Shown here piece after piece: positions 27,342-34,897 of a stretch of 54,021 bases of DNA. Below the pieces are notes generated by a model. It did not search any database. It saw nothing but the letters and a program-made list of their open reading frames with translations, and was not told the DNA's origin. The stretch comes from Rhodospirillales bacterium (GTDB lineage Bacteria; Pseudomonadota; Alphaproteobacteria; Rhodospirillales; Casp-alpha2), in contig JAJFIJ010000372.1 in assembly GCA_021775105.1 (NCBI GenBank), forward strand, positions 1 through 54,021, read 5' to 3'. Both the position numbers and the translations under genes were made by a program. Within the stretch, counting starts at the first letter, position 1. Each line of letters begins with the position of its first letter.

Positions 27342-27719
27342 GTGGCGAAAACGGATTTGGGAAAAAAGCACGTCTGCCAGAGCTGCGGTGCACCTTTTTA
27401 TGATCTTAACCGCAAGCCTGCCGTTTGCCCCAAGTGTGATACGGAAGTGGTGATCGCGGTTGCCAAGGCACGAAAAGCAGCCCCTGAGAAAGCCAAACCT
27501 GCGGACAAAAATCCTGCGGAAGATAAAGAAACTGAAGAAACCGAAGAAATTGAGGATATCGATGACATTGATGTTCTTGATGATGATGATGACGATCTCG
27601 CCGATGACGACGAAGATGACGATCTGATTGAGGACGCATCCGATCTCGGCGCGGACGACGATGACATGTCGGAAGTCAAGGAACACATCGATCTTGGCGT
27701 CGAAGACGATAAAGACTGA
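27342..27719 (+). CDS. FYDLN-acid (TIGR02300) family protein
   Basis: 125-aa protein with an N-terminal zinc-ribbon-like Cys4 (Cys12, Cys15, Cys29, Cys32) around the family signature [11 protein letters not shown] long Asp/Glu-rich tail follows (residues ~60-125). The family is nearly confined to Alphaproteobacteria, and its function is unknown. The start is a GTG at 27342 with GGAG upstream. It is the last gene before the tRNA-Ala(GGC) that hosts the element and has its own terminator. Confidence 0.9.
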   Translation: MAKTDLGKKHVCQSCGAPFYDLNRKPAVCPKCDTEVVIAVAKARKAAPEKAKPADKNPAEDKETEETEEIEDIDDIDVLDDDDDDLADDDEDDDLIEDASDLGADDDDMSEVKEHIDLGVEDDKD

Positions 27720-27732
27720 GGTGACGCAACAC

Positions 27733-27772
27733 CCGGAGCGGCTAACCTAAATTGCCGTCCGCTCCGGTTTTT
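27733..27772 (+). terminator. Intrinsic terminator after the FYDLN-acid gene
   Basis: Nine-base-pair stem CCGGAGCGG / CCGCTCCGG (27733-27741 and 27759-27767) followed by TTTTT. It separates the FYDLN-acid gene from the tRNA downstream. Confidence 0.9.
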
Positions 27773-27845
27773 GCTTGCCATCGAAGGGCAAGCAGCCGTA
27801 TTTTCCGCTCCGGCGAACCCAACGCCGTCAGTTTAATATACTTAA

Positions 27846-27921
27846 GGGGCCGTAGCTCAGTTGGGAGAGCGCAACACTGGCAGTGTTGAGGTCGTCGGTT
27901 CGATCCCGATCGGCTCCACCA
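27846..27921 (+). tRNA. tRNA-Ala (anticodon GGC), integration target
   Basis: 76-nt cloverleaf: acceptor GGGGCCG / CGGCTCC, D-arm GCTC-AGTTGGGA-GAGC, anticodon GGC at 27879-27881, T-arm with GGTTCGATCC, discriminator A and encoded CCA. The 3' 47 nt (27875-27921) are repeated exactly at 34898-34944. Integration therefore kept this gene whole, because the element supplied the 3' half. The integrase gene ends inside it on the opposite strand. Confidence 0.97.
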
Positions 27922-28891
27922 TCAGAACCCCAAGGGAAACCTTGGGGTTTTGTCCGTTTGGGGTCTCGTCTTCTTTTGGGCTTTCTAGCCCCAGTGTGCC
28001 CAAATCGTGCCCATAGCTGTTAAGCGCAACAATAGCCCGCTCCTGAAACTCAGGTGCGAGATGCGAATAACGCTGAACCATGGTCAATGATTTGTGCCCG
28101 GTCATGTGCATCACGTCGTACAGGGGCAAGCCCTGCTGTACGAGGCGGGAGGCGAATGTATGGCGCAAATCATGAAAACGCACATCTTCCAAACCCGCTT
28201 TCTTGCGGGCGCGGTCATAAGCCGTTTTCACGTCTTTCAAGGGCCTTCCATTGTAGGTGAACACTGGTCCGCTATTCTTCGCCACCAGAATGTGCAGGGC
28301 ACGTTCTGTAAGCCTGACGGAACGGTCTTCACCATTCTTGGTTTCAATGAACGTGACCCGGCCATTGGGCAAATCCACATATCGCCAATCCAGTTTGAAC
28401 AGTTCCGAACGGCGTCCGCCCGTATCAAGGGCAAAAGCAATCAAAAGCCTTAACCTTTTCGGCGCGGCATTCAATAACCGCTGTTCCTCTGCCAAAGTCA
28501 GCCAGCGTGTGCGGCCTTTGGGTAACTTCACTTTTGGAAATACTGGCAATTTCACCAAGTCACCTTCGTTTTTAGCCTTGTTCAAGATTGCTTTAAGGAC
28601 TGCCAAGTCCCGGTGCAATGTCGCTTCTTTCACTTTCAGACGTCGTTTATCGGCAAAATCCCGAACCCGTTTTGCATCAATTTCGGTCAGCATATATGAG
28701 CCGAATTCATCCAAAATCATTTGCAACTGGTACTGATGGCTTCCTTTGTAACCATTAGGGCTTTCCCGTTTCTTCGCTTCCGCATATCCCGTACACTCTG
28801 TCACAAGTGCGGTAAGCGTTGGGGCGTGTTGCGGATTGACCGGGATTTCTGAATAGCTACACTTAGCCGTCACGCAATGGGAGGACGGCAC
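27857..28891 (-). CDS. Tyrosine recombinase/integrase, 5' end overrun by the CRISPR array
   Basis: 344-aa open frame from a GTG at 28891. Residues ~25-125 form a SAM-like core-binding domain and ~128-290 the catalytic domain, with all active residues: Arg160 (TGGRRSEL), Lys185, His240 and Arg243 (HDLRHTF), His266 and nucleophile Tyr275 (GHKSLTMVQRYSHL). The last ~20 residues (MVEPIGIEPTTS...) are read antisense through the tRNA. The first ~22 residues come from CRISPR spacer 1 and repeat 1 (CSYSEIPVNPQ), and no arm-binding domain or ribosome site is seen, so the native start is missing. The only later start is a GTG at 28804, also without a clear ribosome site. Strand-exchange chemistry looks intact; expression and arm binding are doubtful. 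Confidence 0.85.
   Translation of the reverse strand: MPSSHCVTAKCSYSEIPVNPQHAPTLTALVTECTGYAEAKKRESPNGYKGSHQYQLQMILDEFGSYMLTEIDAKRVRDFADKRRLKVKEATLHRDLAVLKAILNKAKNEGDLVKLPVFPKVKLPKGRTRWLTLAEEQRLLNAAPKRLRLLIAFALDTGGRRSELFKLDWRYVDLPNGRVTFIETKNGEDRSVRLTERALHILVAKNSGPVFTYNGRPLKDVKTAYDRARKKAGLEDVRFHDLRHTFASRLVQQGLPLYDVMHMTGHKSLTMVQRYSHLAPEFQERAIVALNSYGHDLGTLGLESPKEDETPNGQNPKVSLGVLMVEPIGIEPTTSTLPVLRSPN
27875..27921 (+). repeat. attL core (left copy of 47-bp direct repeat)
   Basis: Begins CACTGGCAGTGTTGAGG and ends GGCTCCACCA. It is identical over 47 bp to 34898-34944. It covers the anticodon arm through CCA of tRNA-Ala(GGC), the standard crossover region for tyrosine integrases using tRNA sites. 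Confidence 0.93.
27926..27951 (+). terminator. Terminator just inside attL (element copy)
   Basis: Stem AACCCCAAGG / CCTTGGGGTT with a GAAA loop and a T-run, 4 nt after the tRNA CCA. Nearly the same hairpin occurs after the attR core at 34956-34983. It gives the tRNA a terminator supplied by the element. Confidence 0.85.
27991..28011 (+). repeat. Left copy of a 21-bp motif shared with the right end (possible integrase arm site)
   Basis: CCAGTGTGCCCAAATCGTGCC (21 bp; written here as CCAGTGTGCCC + AAATCGTGCC) lies 69 bp inside the attL core. It matches 34772-34792 at 19 of 21 positions in the same orientation. At this end it also lies within the integrase 3' coding region. Confidence 0.6.
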
Positions 28892-30049
28892 CAGTTGCGG
28901 ATTGACCGGGATTTCTGAATAGCTACACTCTTCCTTGTCAGTACAAGTTCGTCGTCGGCGTTGCGGATTGACCGGGATTTCTGAATAGCTACACTTGTTG
29001 CCGTGGCGTTGAAAGCTTGCCCTAAGTTGCGGATTGACCGGGATTTCTGAATAGCTACACTATGGCCGCCGCGCCACTATATCCAACTGTCGTTGCGGAT
29101 TGACCGGGATTTCTGAATAGCTACACTCTCTATGGGAGCTTCTCGACAAACTACTCCGTTGCGGATTGACCGGGATTTCTGAATAGCTACACTTCGGTTG
29201 GCGCTACAAACACGGGCGCGGTGTTGCGGATTGACCGGGATTTCTGAATAGCTACACTTCACGGAAGTCTTCATGAGGTAGCCTGTATGTTGCGGATTGA
29301 CCGGGATTTCTGAATAGCTACACTTGTTGCAGTCGGCTAGGGCGTACATTCTAGGTTGCGGATTGACCGGGATTTCTGAATAGCTACACTGACACTGGGG
29401 TCTTCCATAACAAAGCCCCCGTTGCGGATTGACCGGGATTTCTGAATAGCTACACTATTGACGTTCCCGGTAACCCGTTTGCACTGTTGCGGATTGACCG
29501 GGATTTCTGAATAGCTACACTAAAATCCAAACTGATGGTTACGGTTCGGGAGTTGCGGATTGACCGGGATTTCTGAATAGCTACACTCCCGGCCATCGGT
29601 GCATGTTGTGACGCTGGGTTGCGGATTGACCGGGATTTCTGAATAGCTACACTGGCGCGATGACGGATCAGCAAGACCCTTGTGTTGCGGATTGACCGGG
29701 ATTTCTGAATAGCTACACTACCGGATGGCATGGTGCGGTTTCTGTTTGAGTTGCGGATTGACCGGGATTTCTGAATAGCTACACTTGCTGATGAACAATA
29801 CGCAATCATTGATTTGTTGCGGATTGACCGGGATTTCTGAATAGCTACACTCATCAGCGCCAAGTTGAGCATGACGCCTACGTTGCGGATTGACCGGGAT
29901 TTCTGAATAGCTACACTGGAGATTGTTTATCCACTCGTTCCATCGCTGTTGCGGATTGACCGGGATTTCTGAATAGCTACACTAGGATAGCTCGCTTCAC
30001 ACTCAATTCCCCTGTTGCGGATTGACCGGGATTTCTGAATAGCTACACT
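28828..30049 (+). CRISPR. Type II-C CRISPR array, 19 repeats and 18 spacers
   Basis: Nineteen 36-bp repeats, all identical as read, beginning GTTGCGGATTGACCGGG and ending GAATAGCTACACT. There are eighteen unique spacers of 30 bp (29 bp at 29194-29222 and 29457-29485). The crRNA strand is +, because the tracrRNA anti-repeat at 34628 is complementary to + strand repeats. The repeat resembles the Neisseria II-C repeat, especially its 3' end. Repeat 1 lies inside the integrase frame, so no normal leader precedes it; repeat 19 is followed by a hairpin. None of the spacers visibly matches another part of this window. Confidence 0.97.
28836..28863 (+). promoter_or_regulatory. Sigma70-like promoter built into each CRISPR repeat (first copy given)
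   Basis: Within every repeat, bases 9-14 read TTGACC and bases 31-36 read TACACT, separated by 16 bp. The -10 box ends exactly at the repeat/spacer border, so transcription would begin a few bases into the spacer. The same arrangement is documented for Neisseria type II-C repeats, where each repeat drives its own crRNA. The same pattern is present in all 19 repeats. Confidence 0.65.
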
Positions 30050-30053
30050 AGAT

Positions 30054-30091
30054 AGGCGCTAACCGATTGAAAAAAAGGTCGGTTAGCGCCT
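30054..30091. terminator. 13-bp hairpin between the CRISPR array and cas2
   Basis: Perfect inverted repeat AGGCGCTAACCGA / TCGGTTAGCGCCT (30054-30066 and 30079-30091) with a 12-nt A-rich loop, starting 5 bp after repeat 19. It sits where the + strand array and minus strand cas transcripts meet. It lacks a long T-run, so termination is probable but not certain. Confidence 0.55.
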
Positions 30092-30121
30092 TTCGTGATT
30101 CAAAAACTAATCTAGCCATGG

Positions 30122-30466
30122 TCAGAATAATACAAGTTGATGGGTTTTTTCGCGATCTTCACGCTGCTTGCCTTTGAGTAGTTTGATGTTTTCATACTGC
30201 TTGTCGGTTATAGCGACAATCTGGACTGACCCATATTCAGGCAAATTGTTACAAATCTTATTTTCCAGCGTTTGTCCGCTGTCCTTTCCCGATACCATAC
30301 GATAGTAGACCGAGAACTGGGCCATCGCAAATCCCTGATCAAGCAGGAAATTCCGAAATGCCGTCGCCGCCTTGCGGTCAGATCGCTCAACCACGGGCAG
30401 ATCAAACATCACAAGCATCCACATTATTTCATATCCGCTTAACCAGTTGTCCCGATCTCGCAGCAC
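30122..30466 (-). CDS. cas2: Cas2 (type II-C)
   Basis: 114-aa adaptation protein that forms the Cas1-Cas2 integrase. The ferredoxin-fold core starts with WMLVMFDLPVVERSDRK (metal-site Asp22), followed by AATAFRNFLLDQGFAMAQFSVYYR and VQIVAITDKQYENIKLLKG, typical of type II Cas2. The start is a GTG at 30466, 2 bp after the cas1 stop; an internal ATG at 30424 is possible, but LSGYEIMWM is usual for the group. Confidence 0.96.
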   Translation of the reverse strand: MLRDRDNWLSGYEIMWMLVMFDLPVVERSDRKAATAFRNFLLDQGFAMAQFSVYYRMVSGKDSGQTLENKICNNLPEYGSVQIVAITDKQYENIKLLKGKQREDREKTHQLVLF

Positions 30467-30468
30467 AA

Positions 30469-31389
30469 TTAAATCAACTTTCCGGCTTGCCTTATAAGGG
30501 GGAATTCAAGCCGGTTTTCGTTGGCGCTCAAACTGCTAACCAGTGTCTGGGCCAAACGGTGGAGTGCGTTCATAACAGTGGAAACGCCTTTTTGAAGCTG
30601 AACATCCGTGTCCAGAACTTTTGACAGCGCCCGTTTCATATCCGGTGTCAGCGTTCCGGTTTCCGCTCCTTCCTTATCGATAATCTCTCGCACGATTTTA
30701 TCGACAAGCGGGCGAAATGGTTCCATCAAGTCGTCTACAAGGGCGAACGCATTTTTGCGATTGCGATGGTGAATGCCGAGCGCCGGTGTCAGGCCAGCGC
30801 CGCAAATCGCCCGCGCCGTTGCGGCCCGCACGATGGCGTAACCATAGTTCAACATTGAGTTTTCTATCCCGGTTTCGCGGTCGCGCCGAAAACTGCTTCC
30901 TAATAAGGCCGTCCAATAGTGCCGTGCGGCTTGGGCCTCCATGTTATCAGGATCGCCAGACTTGACTCGTTTAATCAGAACAGCAAGCTCGTCAATCACT
31001 GTCGATGAGCCTTCAAAATATCCCAAGATGGTTTTTTGGTTTGCAATTTTTTCCCGCACAATTGATTGCCAGAGGCGTTTCGCCAGTGGTTGACCGCAAT
31101 CGATTTGCGACCACAAAATGCCGGTCTGGTCGAAATGGCTGTCGTAAGGCAGTGAGAGGGCCAACGGGTGATAATTTTTCCCGCACGTTATGATCGGGGA
31201 TCTGCGTTCGGCCAGCTCCATAATTAATGTTTTTGATAAGATGATTTGATGCGCAGATAGGATGAGGGCAGTGATATCGTCGAGCGGAACGCGACCGACT
31301 TCACCGTTGTCGCGCTTGACGACCAGAAAACCTCTGTGCTTGGACAAATAGTGGCCGTCTTCGGCGATTTCGACAACCTGCGTAACCAT
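30469..31389 (-). CDS. cas1: Cas1 (type II-C)
   Basis: 306-aa spacer integrase of length usual for type II. Metal ligands: Glu151 (DNMEAQAARHYW), His207 (LGIHHRN) and Asp220 (FALVDDLMEPFRP). The N-terminal beta domain and C-terminal helical domain are complete. It starts 3 bp after the cas9 stop and is directly followed by cas2, so cas9-cas1-cas2 form one operon. No csn2 or cas4 is present, which defines subtype II-C. Confidence 0.97.
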   Translation of the reverse strand: MVTQVVEIAEDGHYLSKHRGFLVVKRDNGEVGRVPLDDITALILSAHQIILSKTLIMELAERRSPIITCGKNYHPLALSLPYDSHFDQTGILWSQIDCGQPLAKRLWQSIVREKIANQKTILGYFEGSSTVIDELAVLIKRVKSGDPDNMEAQAARHYWTALLGSSFRRDRETGIENSMLNYGYAIVRAATARAICGAGLTPALGIHHRNRKNAFALVDDLMEPFRPLVDKIVREIIDKEGAETGTLTPDMKRALSKVLDTDVQLQKGVSTVMNALHRLAQTLVSSLSANENRLEFPLIRQAGKLI

Positions 31390-31392
31390 GAA

Positions 31393-34300
31393 TTAGCCTT
31401 TTCGACCACCGTCTTCGCGTATTGTCCATTTCCGTATGAAATTTTCTTTCAATACATTTATGGAGATGTGCCTTTGGTCTCCTTTGGTTTCATATTGAGG
31501 GCGAAGATCAATCTTATTAACTCGCGTGGCAAACCCAGCGACCCGAACGAATGTGGTTTTGCCGCTTCCAGAAATTTCAATCAGATCATTTTTAAATAAA
31601 CGGGCGATGAAGCTTGCCGCCGGGTGGATAGCTTGCCCATCGATTCGGCCCAGATTTTTGTCAGGGCTTTTTCCTTTGCAATTGGCATATGACCAAAACG
31701 CGCCCTTCCATTCAAATTCACCTTTCTTCCATTTTCCCGGCTTGCCTTTCGGCAGTTGCCAGATATCGACACAAACAAATGAATCCGGGGCGTATGCTTT
31801 GTACGGTGCGGACGGTATGGGTATTGCCGATTGGTTCGCGACCAGAATTCGGATCGTCTTTATGTTATTATTTTTGCCAAACTCGGCGAGAACTTTTGCC
31901 AACCCTGATTTATCCAGCTTTTTCCCGGCGGCTCTGGCCTGATCTAAATGCCTCTCAATCCGCGAACGCCAGCCGAGGTTGCGAATGGCGCCAACCTCTT
32001 TTTCAGACAGGCTTTCCAGTTTTTTCCGGGTGACAAGTTCGTGGCCCGGCAGGTCCGGGTCCTGCTTTTCTTTTGGCACAAGACCATAGGCGGTTTCCTT
32101 GTACATTTTCCCGTTCATGCCATGATCAGGCTTGTAGGACACGATTAGATCGTCCAACCGGCTCTTCAGTGCCGTCCGCAACGGGGTAATGTCCGGAAGC
32201 TCGATATGAACCCGATCATCGGCTCCCCGCTTGGTTTGATCGGACACCCGTTTTAACATGCTCCGGTCGGTCAACCCGACGACAAAGGCGTCGATTACAT
32301 GGTGGCGGTGATCGTTCCGTTCCTTGAAATTATGATCCCCCAGTAGGCTGTTCAGATGCCATTTGCCGCGCATCATCGCCGTCAGGCCGCCGGGGATCGT
32401 GACGATTTTGTTTTGGTCGCAAACATGGCTCAAATAGCGTTTGGTCAGGCGAGAAATATAAGCGTTGTCGGTTAGCTGCCGGGCCAAAAAGCCACCATCT
32501 TTTTCAAACCGCTCCATCGCATCGGCATCAAAGCGCCAGCGTTTGTTCTTCGGAAACGATTTTGCGCCCTCGGCTATCCGGCTCCATACCATACCCTTGT
32601 CGGAATGCTGGTCTCTGGCAAATGCTTCATAAGGGGTATTGTTGCCCTTTAACCGGTTTGCCTGACGAATGGCGATGGTCAGATTGGCTGTGCCGTTATC
32701 CAGCGTTCTTGAAAACGGCAAAATGTGCTCAATCTCGGCTTCGCCGTTAAACAGCATTGCAGCAGAAATGATTTTGCCAGAAAACGGGCAATGGCGCGTG
32801 AGTTGGTCGGGTCCCAGTTCTTCCCAAAGCCTGATTTTTTTCAAATCAAGCCCTGATGGCTCCTGACCGTGATTGAGTTCGCAAAACAATGCCGCTCTTT
32901 TGTCATTGGCTTTTGCAAACAGTGCATTCTGTTTGGAAATATCGTCACGGGCCTTGGCGGTCTTCTTCAGATCGCGGACCAGTTCAACGTGAATTTCGGC
33001 AGGCGGACCCAAGCGTTCGATCAGGCGATTGACGAGTTTGCGCAATTGGTTTAGCGCGACGTGAACCGTGGGATTGTTGATTTTGCCATAGTGCTGCTCT
33101 GGGCTGTCGTCCGCGCCGTAATCGGCGGGTTTGCCACCGATTACGCTGCCCCTTAACAGTTCCCCGTAATAGGGGAGCTGGTCCAGCAAATGATCGACCA
33201 CATATTTGCTATGATCCAGATAGACACCGTTGTCATCGTATACCTCGCGGACGGCAGCATCGTATCCCAGTTTTTTGGCGCGCATGATGGCGGCACAGCG
33301 GGTCATGAACTTGCGCGACAAATGCGCGGTCGCGGAGGACAGTTTAAATTTTGCAATCGCCCGACCCCGTGCGTCATCCAGCCCGAATCGTGCCATCAAG
33401 TCTTGGATTAACTGATTGTCGTCCTCTGCCTCGTGTAGCATTTCCACGACATCGTTTTGGTCGCCCGAAGAGAGCAGGTCCCACGCCGTGTCAAACAATT
33501 CCGGTTTTCGCATATCGATGGCGGTAGCATTGCCGTTTAGCTTGTCGCGCGGGCCATTTTCAAGATTGAATAAACACCCGCGCGGGAATACGGGGCTGCC
33601 ATCAGGAAATTTCAGTTTTCTCAACCCACCGAATGAAACCGTTTTCTGCGCATTCAGGCAATCAAGGACCGTTGCCCGCTGATCGTCATTTAGAGCGTAT
33701 TTTTTTTGATCTTCACCGTAATACTGAAGATTGGCGACTTCCTGCAAAATTCGAAATTCCTGGGCAATAGGTAAGTCTTTATGGGCACGGTATTCGTCGA
33801 TGAAAAACTCGCACCGGCCCCGCTCTACCGGTTTGAGTTTGCGCTGAAAGAAAATACCGTCAAACCCCTCCGACTTGTTACCATTACGTAAATGATCCCA
33901 ATCCTCTTTTGACAACGCATGATGAGGTTCTTGTAGGGTCCTTATTTGGTCAAATTCTTTCACATACATTGCGCGTTCGGCGTAAAGATCGCCGTCTTCG
34001 CCGCGGAACCGAACAGATTGGCCTGATAGAACCCTGTCGTTGAGCCATTGCCCCAATGTTCGATCACCTAGAGCGGCCCGCAATTCGGATATTTTCGGCT
34101 TGATTGTGCCGGTCTCCTCATCGTCGGCATCGCTCTTTCGGTTTGACAGAAATCCTCGCCGCTGACTGATATGAAACAAGGCCCGCCCAAGTTCGTTGGG
34201 TTCCAGTGTGCGCTCGATTGCAGCCGCCCTTAAACAATAAGGATCAAGCGCTTCAAGTTTTTTGCGATCAGCACGGTCCTTCGGCATCAATCCCAACTGA

Positions 34301-34548
34301 ACCAGACGCTCGATCAGTTGAGCTTTCCGGTGCAATCTGCGATCCCGGTTCCGCCGGGCACCACGGGCTAATCGGCGCTCTACAGCGAGGCTTTGACCTA
34401 CTCGGTCGTTACTAGAGGGTTCCCGGCCATCGGGGAAAATTCTGACCCCGGCATCAAGCAAACCCTCGATCTTGCCGGAATTGCCAAGCGAAAAAGCGGC
34501 CCATCCGAGCGAATTCGTTCCCATGTCCAACGCCAATCGCCACACCAT
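31393..34548 (-). CDS. cas9: Cas9 (type II-C), 1051 aa
   Basis: Compact RNA-guided nuclease. RuvC-I at the N-terminus (LALDMGTNSLGWA, Asp8), Arg-rich bridge helix (RRLARGARRNRDRRLHRK, ~58-75), RuvC-II (AEIHVELVRD, Glu522), HNH (AEIEHILPFSRTLDNG, His608; Asn631 in QANRLKGN), RuvC-III (HHVIDAFVVGL, His750 and Asp753). All catalytic residues of both nuclease sites are present, so double-strand cleavage is expected. The C-terminal ~250 residues form the WED/PAM-interacting region; the PAM cannot be read from sequence. The length is typical of II-C (about 1000-1100 aa). It is first in the cas operon and divergent from the tracrRNA. Confidence 0.98.
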   Translation of the reverse strand: MVWRLALDMGTNSLGWAAFSLGNSGKIEGLLDAGVRIFPDGREPSSNDRVGQSLAVERRLARGARRNRDRRLHRKAQLIERLVQLGLMPKDRADRKKLEALDPYCLRAAAIERTLEPNELGRALFHISQRRGFLSNRKSDADDEETGTIKPKISELRAALGDRTLGQWLNDRVLSGQSVRFRGEDGDLYAERAMYVKEFDQIRTLQEPHHALSKEDWDHLRNGNKSEGFDGIFFQRKLKPVERGRCEFFIDEYRAHKDLPIAQEFRILQEVANLQYYGEDQKKYALNDDQRATVLDCLNAQKTVSFGGLRKLKFPDGSPVFPRGCLFNLENGPRDKLNGNATAIDMRKPELFDTAWDLLSSGDQNDVVEMLHEAEDDNQLIQDLMARFGLDDARGRAIAKFKLSSATAHLSRKFMTRCAAIMRAKKLGYDAAVREVYDDNGVYLDHSKYVVDHLLDQLPYYGELLRGSVIGGKPADYGADDSPEQHYGKINNPTVHVALNQLRKLVNRLIERLGPPAEIHVELVRDLKKTAKARDDISKQNALFAKANDKRAALFCELNHGQEPSGLDLKKIRLWEELGPDQLTRHCPFSGKIISAAMLFNGEAEIEHILPFSRTLDNGTANLTIAIRQANRLKGNNTPYEAFARDQHSDKGMVWSRIAEGAKSFPKNKRWRFDADAMERFEKDGGFLARQLTDNAYISRLTKRYLSHVCDQNKIVTIPGGLTAMMRGKWHLNSLLGDHNFKERNDHRHHVIDAFVVGLTDRSMLKRVSDQTKRGADDRVHIELPDITPLRTALKSRLDDLIVSYKPDHGMNGKMYKETAYGLVPKEKQDPDLPGHELVTRKKLESLSEKEVGAIRNLGWRSRIERHLDQARAAGKKLDKSGLAKVLAEFGKNNNIKTIRILVANQSAIPIPSAPYKAYAPDSFVCVDIWQLPKGKPGKWKKGEFEWKGAFWSYANCKGKSPDKNLGRIDGQAIHPAASFIARLFKNDLIEISGSGKTTFVRVAGFATRVNKIDLRPQYETKGDQRHISINVLKENFIRKWTIREDGGRKG

Positions 34549-34590
34549 ATCGGATACCTATCAATTGACAACTAAATCAACGGTAATAGA

Positions 34591-34620
34591 TTGACTTATG
34601 TGTTAAAGCGAAACAATATA
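34591..34620 (+). promoter_or_regulatory. Probable tracrRNA promoter
   Basis: TTGACT at 34591-34596 followed 17-18 bp later by an AATATA-like -10 box (34614-34620). This would start transcription at about 34626, just before the anti-repeat at 34628. It lies in the 80-bp gap between divergent cas9 and tracrRNA. Confidence 0.6.
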
Positions 34621-34626
34621 TATCTT

Positions 34627-34712
34627 GAGTGTAGCTACTCAGAAATCTTGGCAATTTGTTAACACGACTTTTGTCATAAGATTGAAAAGACTGGGTTCGC
34701 CCAGTCTTTTTT
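34627..34712 (+). ncRNA. tracrRNA
   Basis: The anti-repeat at 34628-34663 is complementary to the whole CRISPR repeat: its first 24 nt differ at only three positions (two compatible with G-U pairs) and the rest pairs with one bulge on each strand. It is followed by a short GAC-TTTT-GTC element (34666-34675) and a strong terminator, stem AAAAGACTGGG / CCCAGTCTTTT with a TTCG loop (34685-34710). The RNA would be about 85 nt. It directs RNase III processing of crRNA and loading into Cas9. Confidence 0.92.
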
Positions 34713-34897
34713 CATTGGAAACTATTCAAAATCTGCCCTGACCAGCAGTAGTTTCGGTGGTTCAGTAAATTCCACTGTGCCCAAAACGTGCCAATCTTAA
34801 TCCTCCTTAATCGATTTTATCCGGTTTTATCGGGCACAATGTGCGACAGCGCCCAAACAGCTAGTTGATATTAAATAGTTTTATTTTTTACTGAACC
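34713..34897. other. Non-coding right end of the element
   Basis: 185 bp between the tracrRNA terminator and the attR core. No credible gene is seen. It holds the right copy of the shared 21-bp motif (34772-34792), a tandem-like GATTTTATCCG/GGTTTTATCGG pair at about 34815-34832, and an AT-rich stretch before the core. This is the expected layout of an attP arm with integrase and IHF sites. Confidence 0.6.
34772..34792 (+). repeat. Right copy of the 21-bp shared motif (possible integrase arm site)
   Basis: CCACTGTGCCC followed by AAAACGTGCC. It has two mismatches to 27991-28011, the same orientation, and lies 105 bp inside the attR core. A fossil piece of another integrase 3' end is an alternative explanation. 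Confidence 0.6.

Noticed and set aside
27088-27393. Extended N-terminus of aroA
   Set aside because: No homology to EPSP synthases; a TTG with a good ribosome site at 27087 gives the normal protein.
29077-29872. Two open frames through the CRISPR array with repeated peptides CSYSEIPVNPQ and SVAIQKSRSIRN
   Set aside because: They are products of the 66-nt repeat unit keeping frame; the DNA is clearly a CRISPR array and has no ribosome sites.
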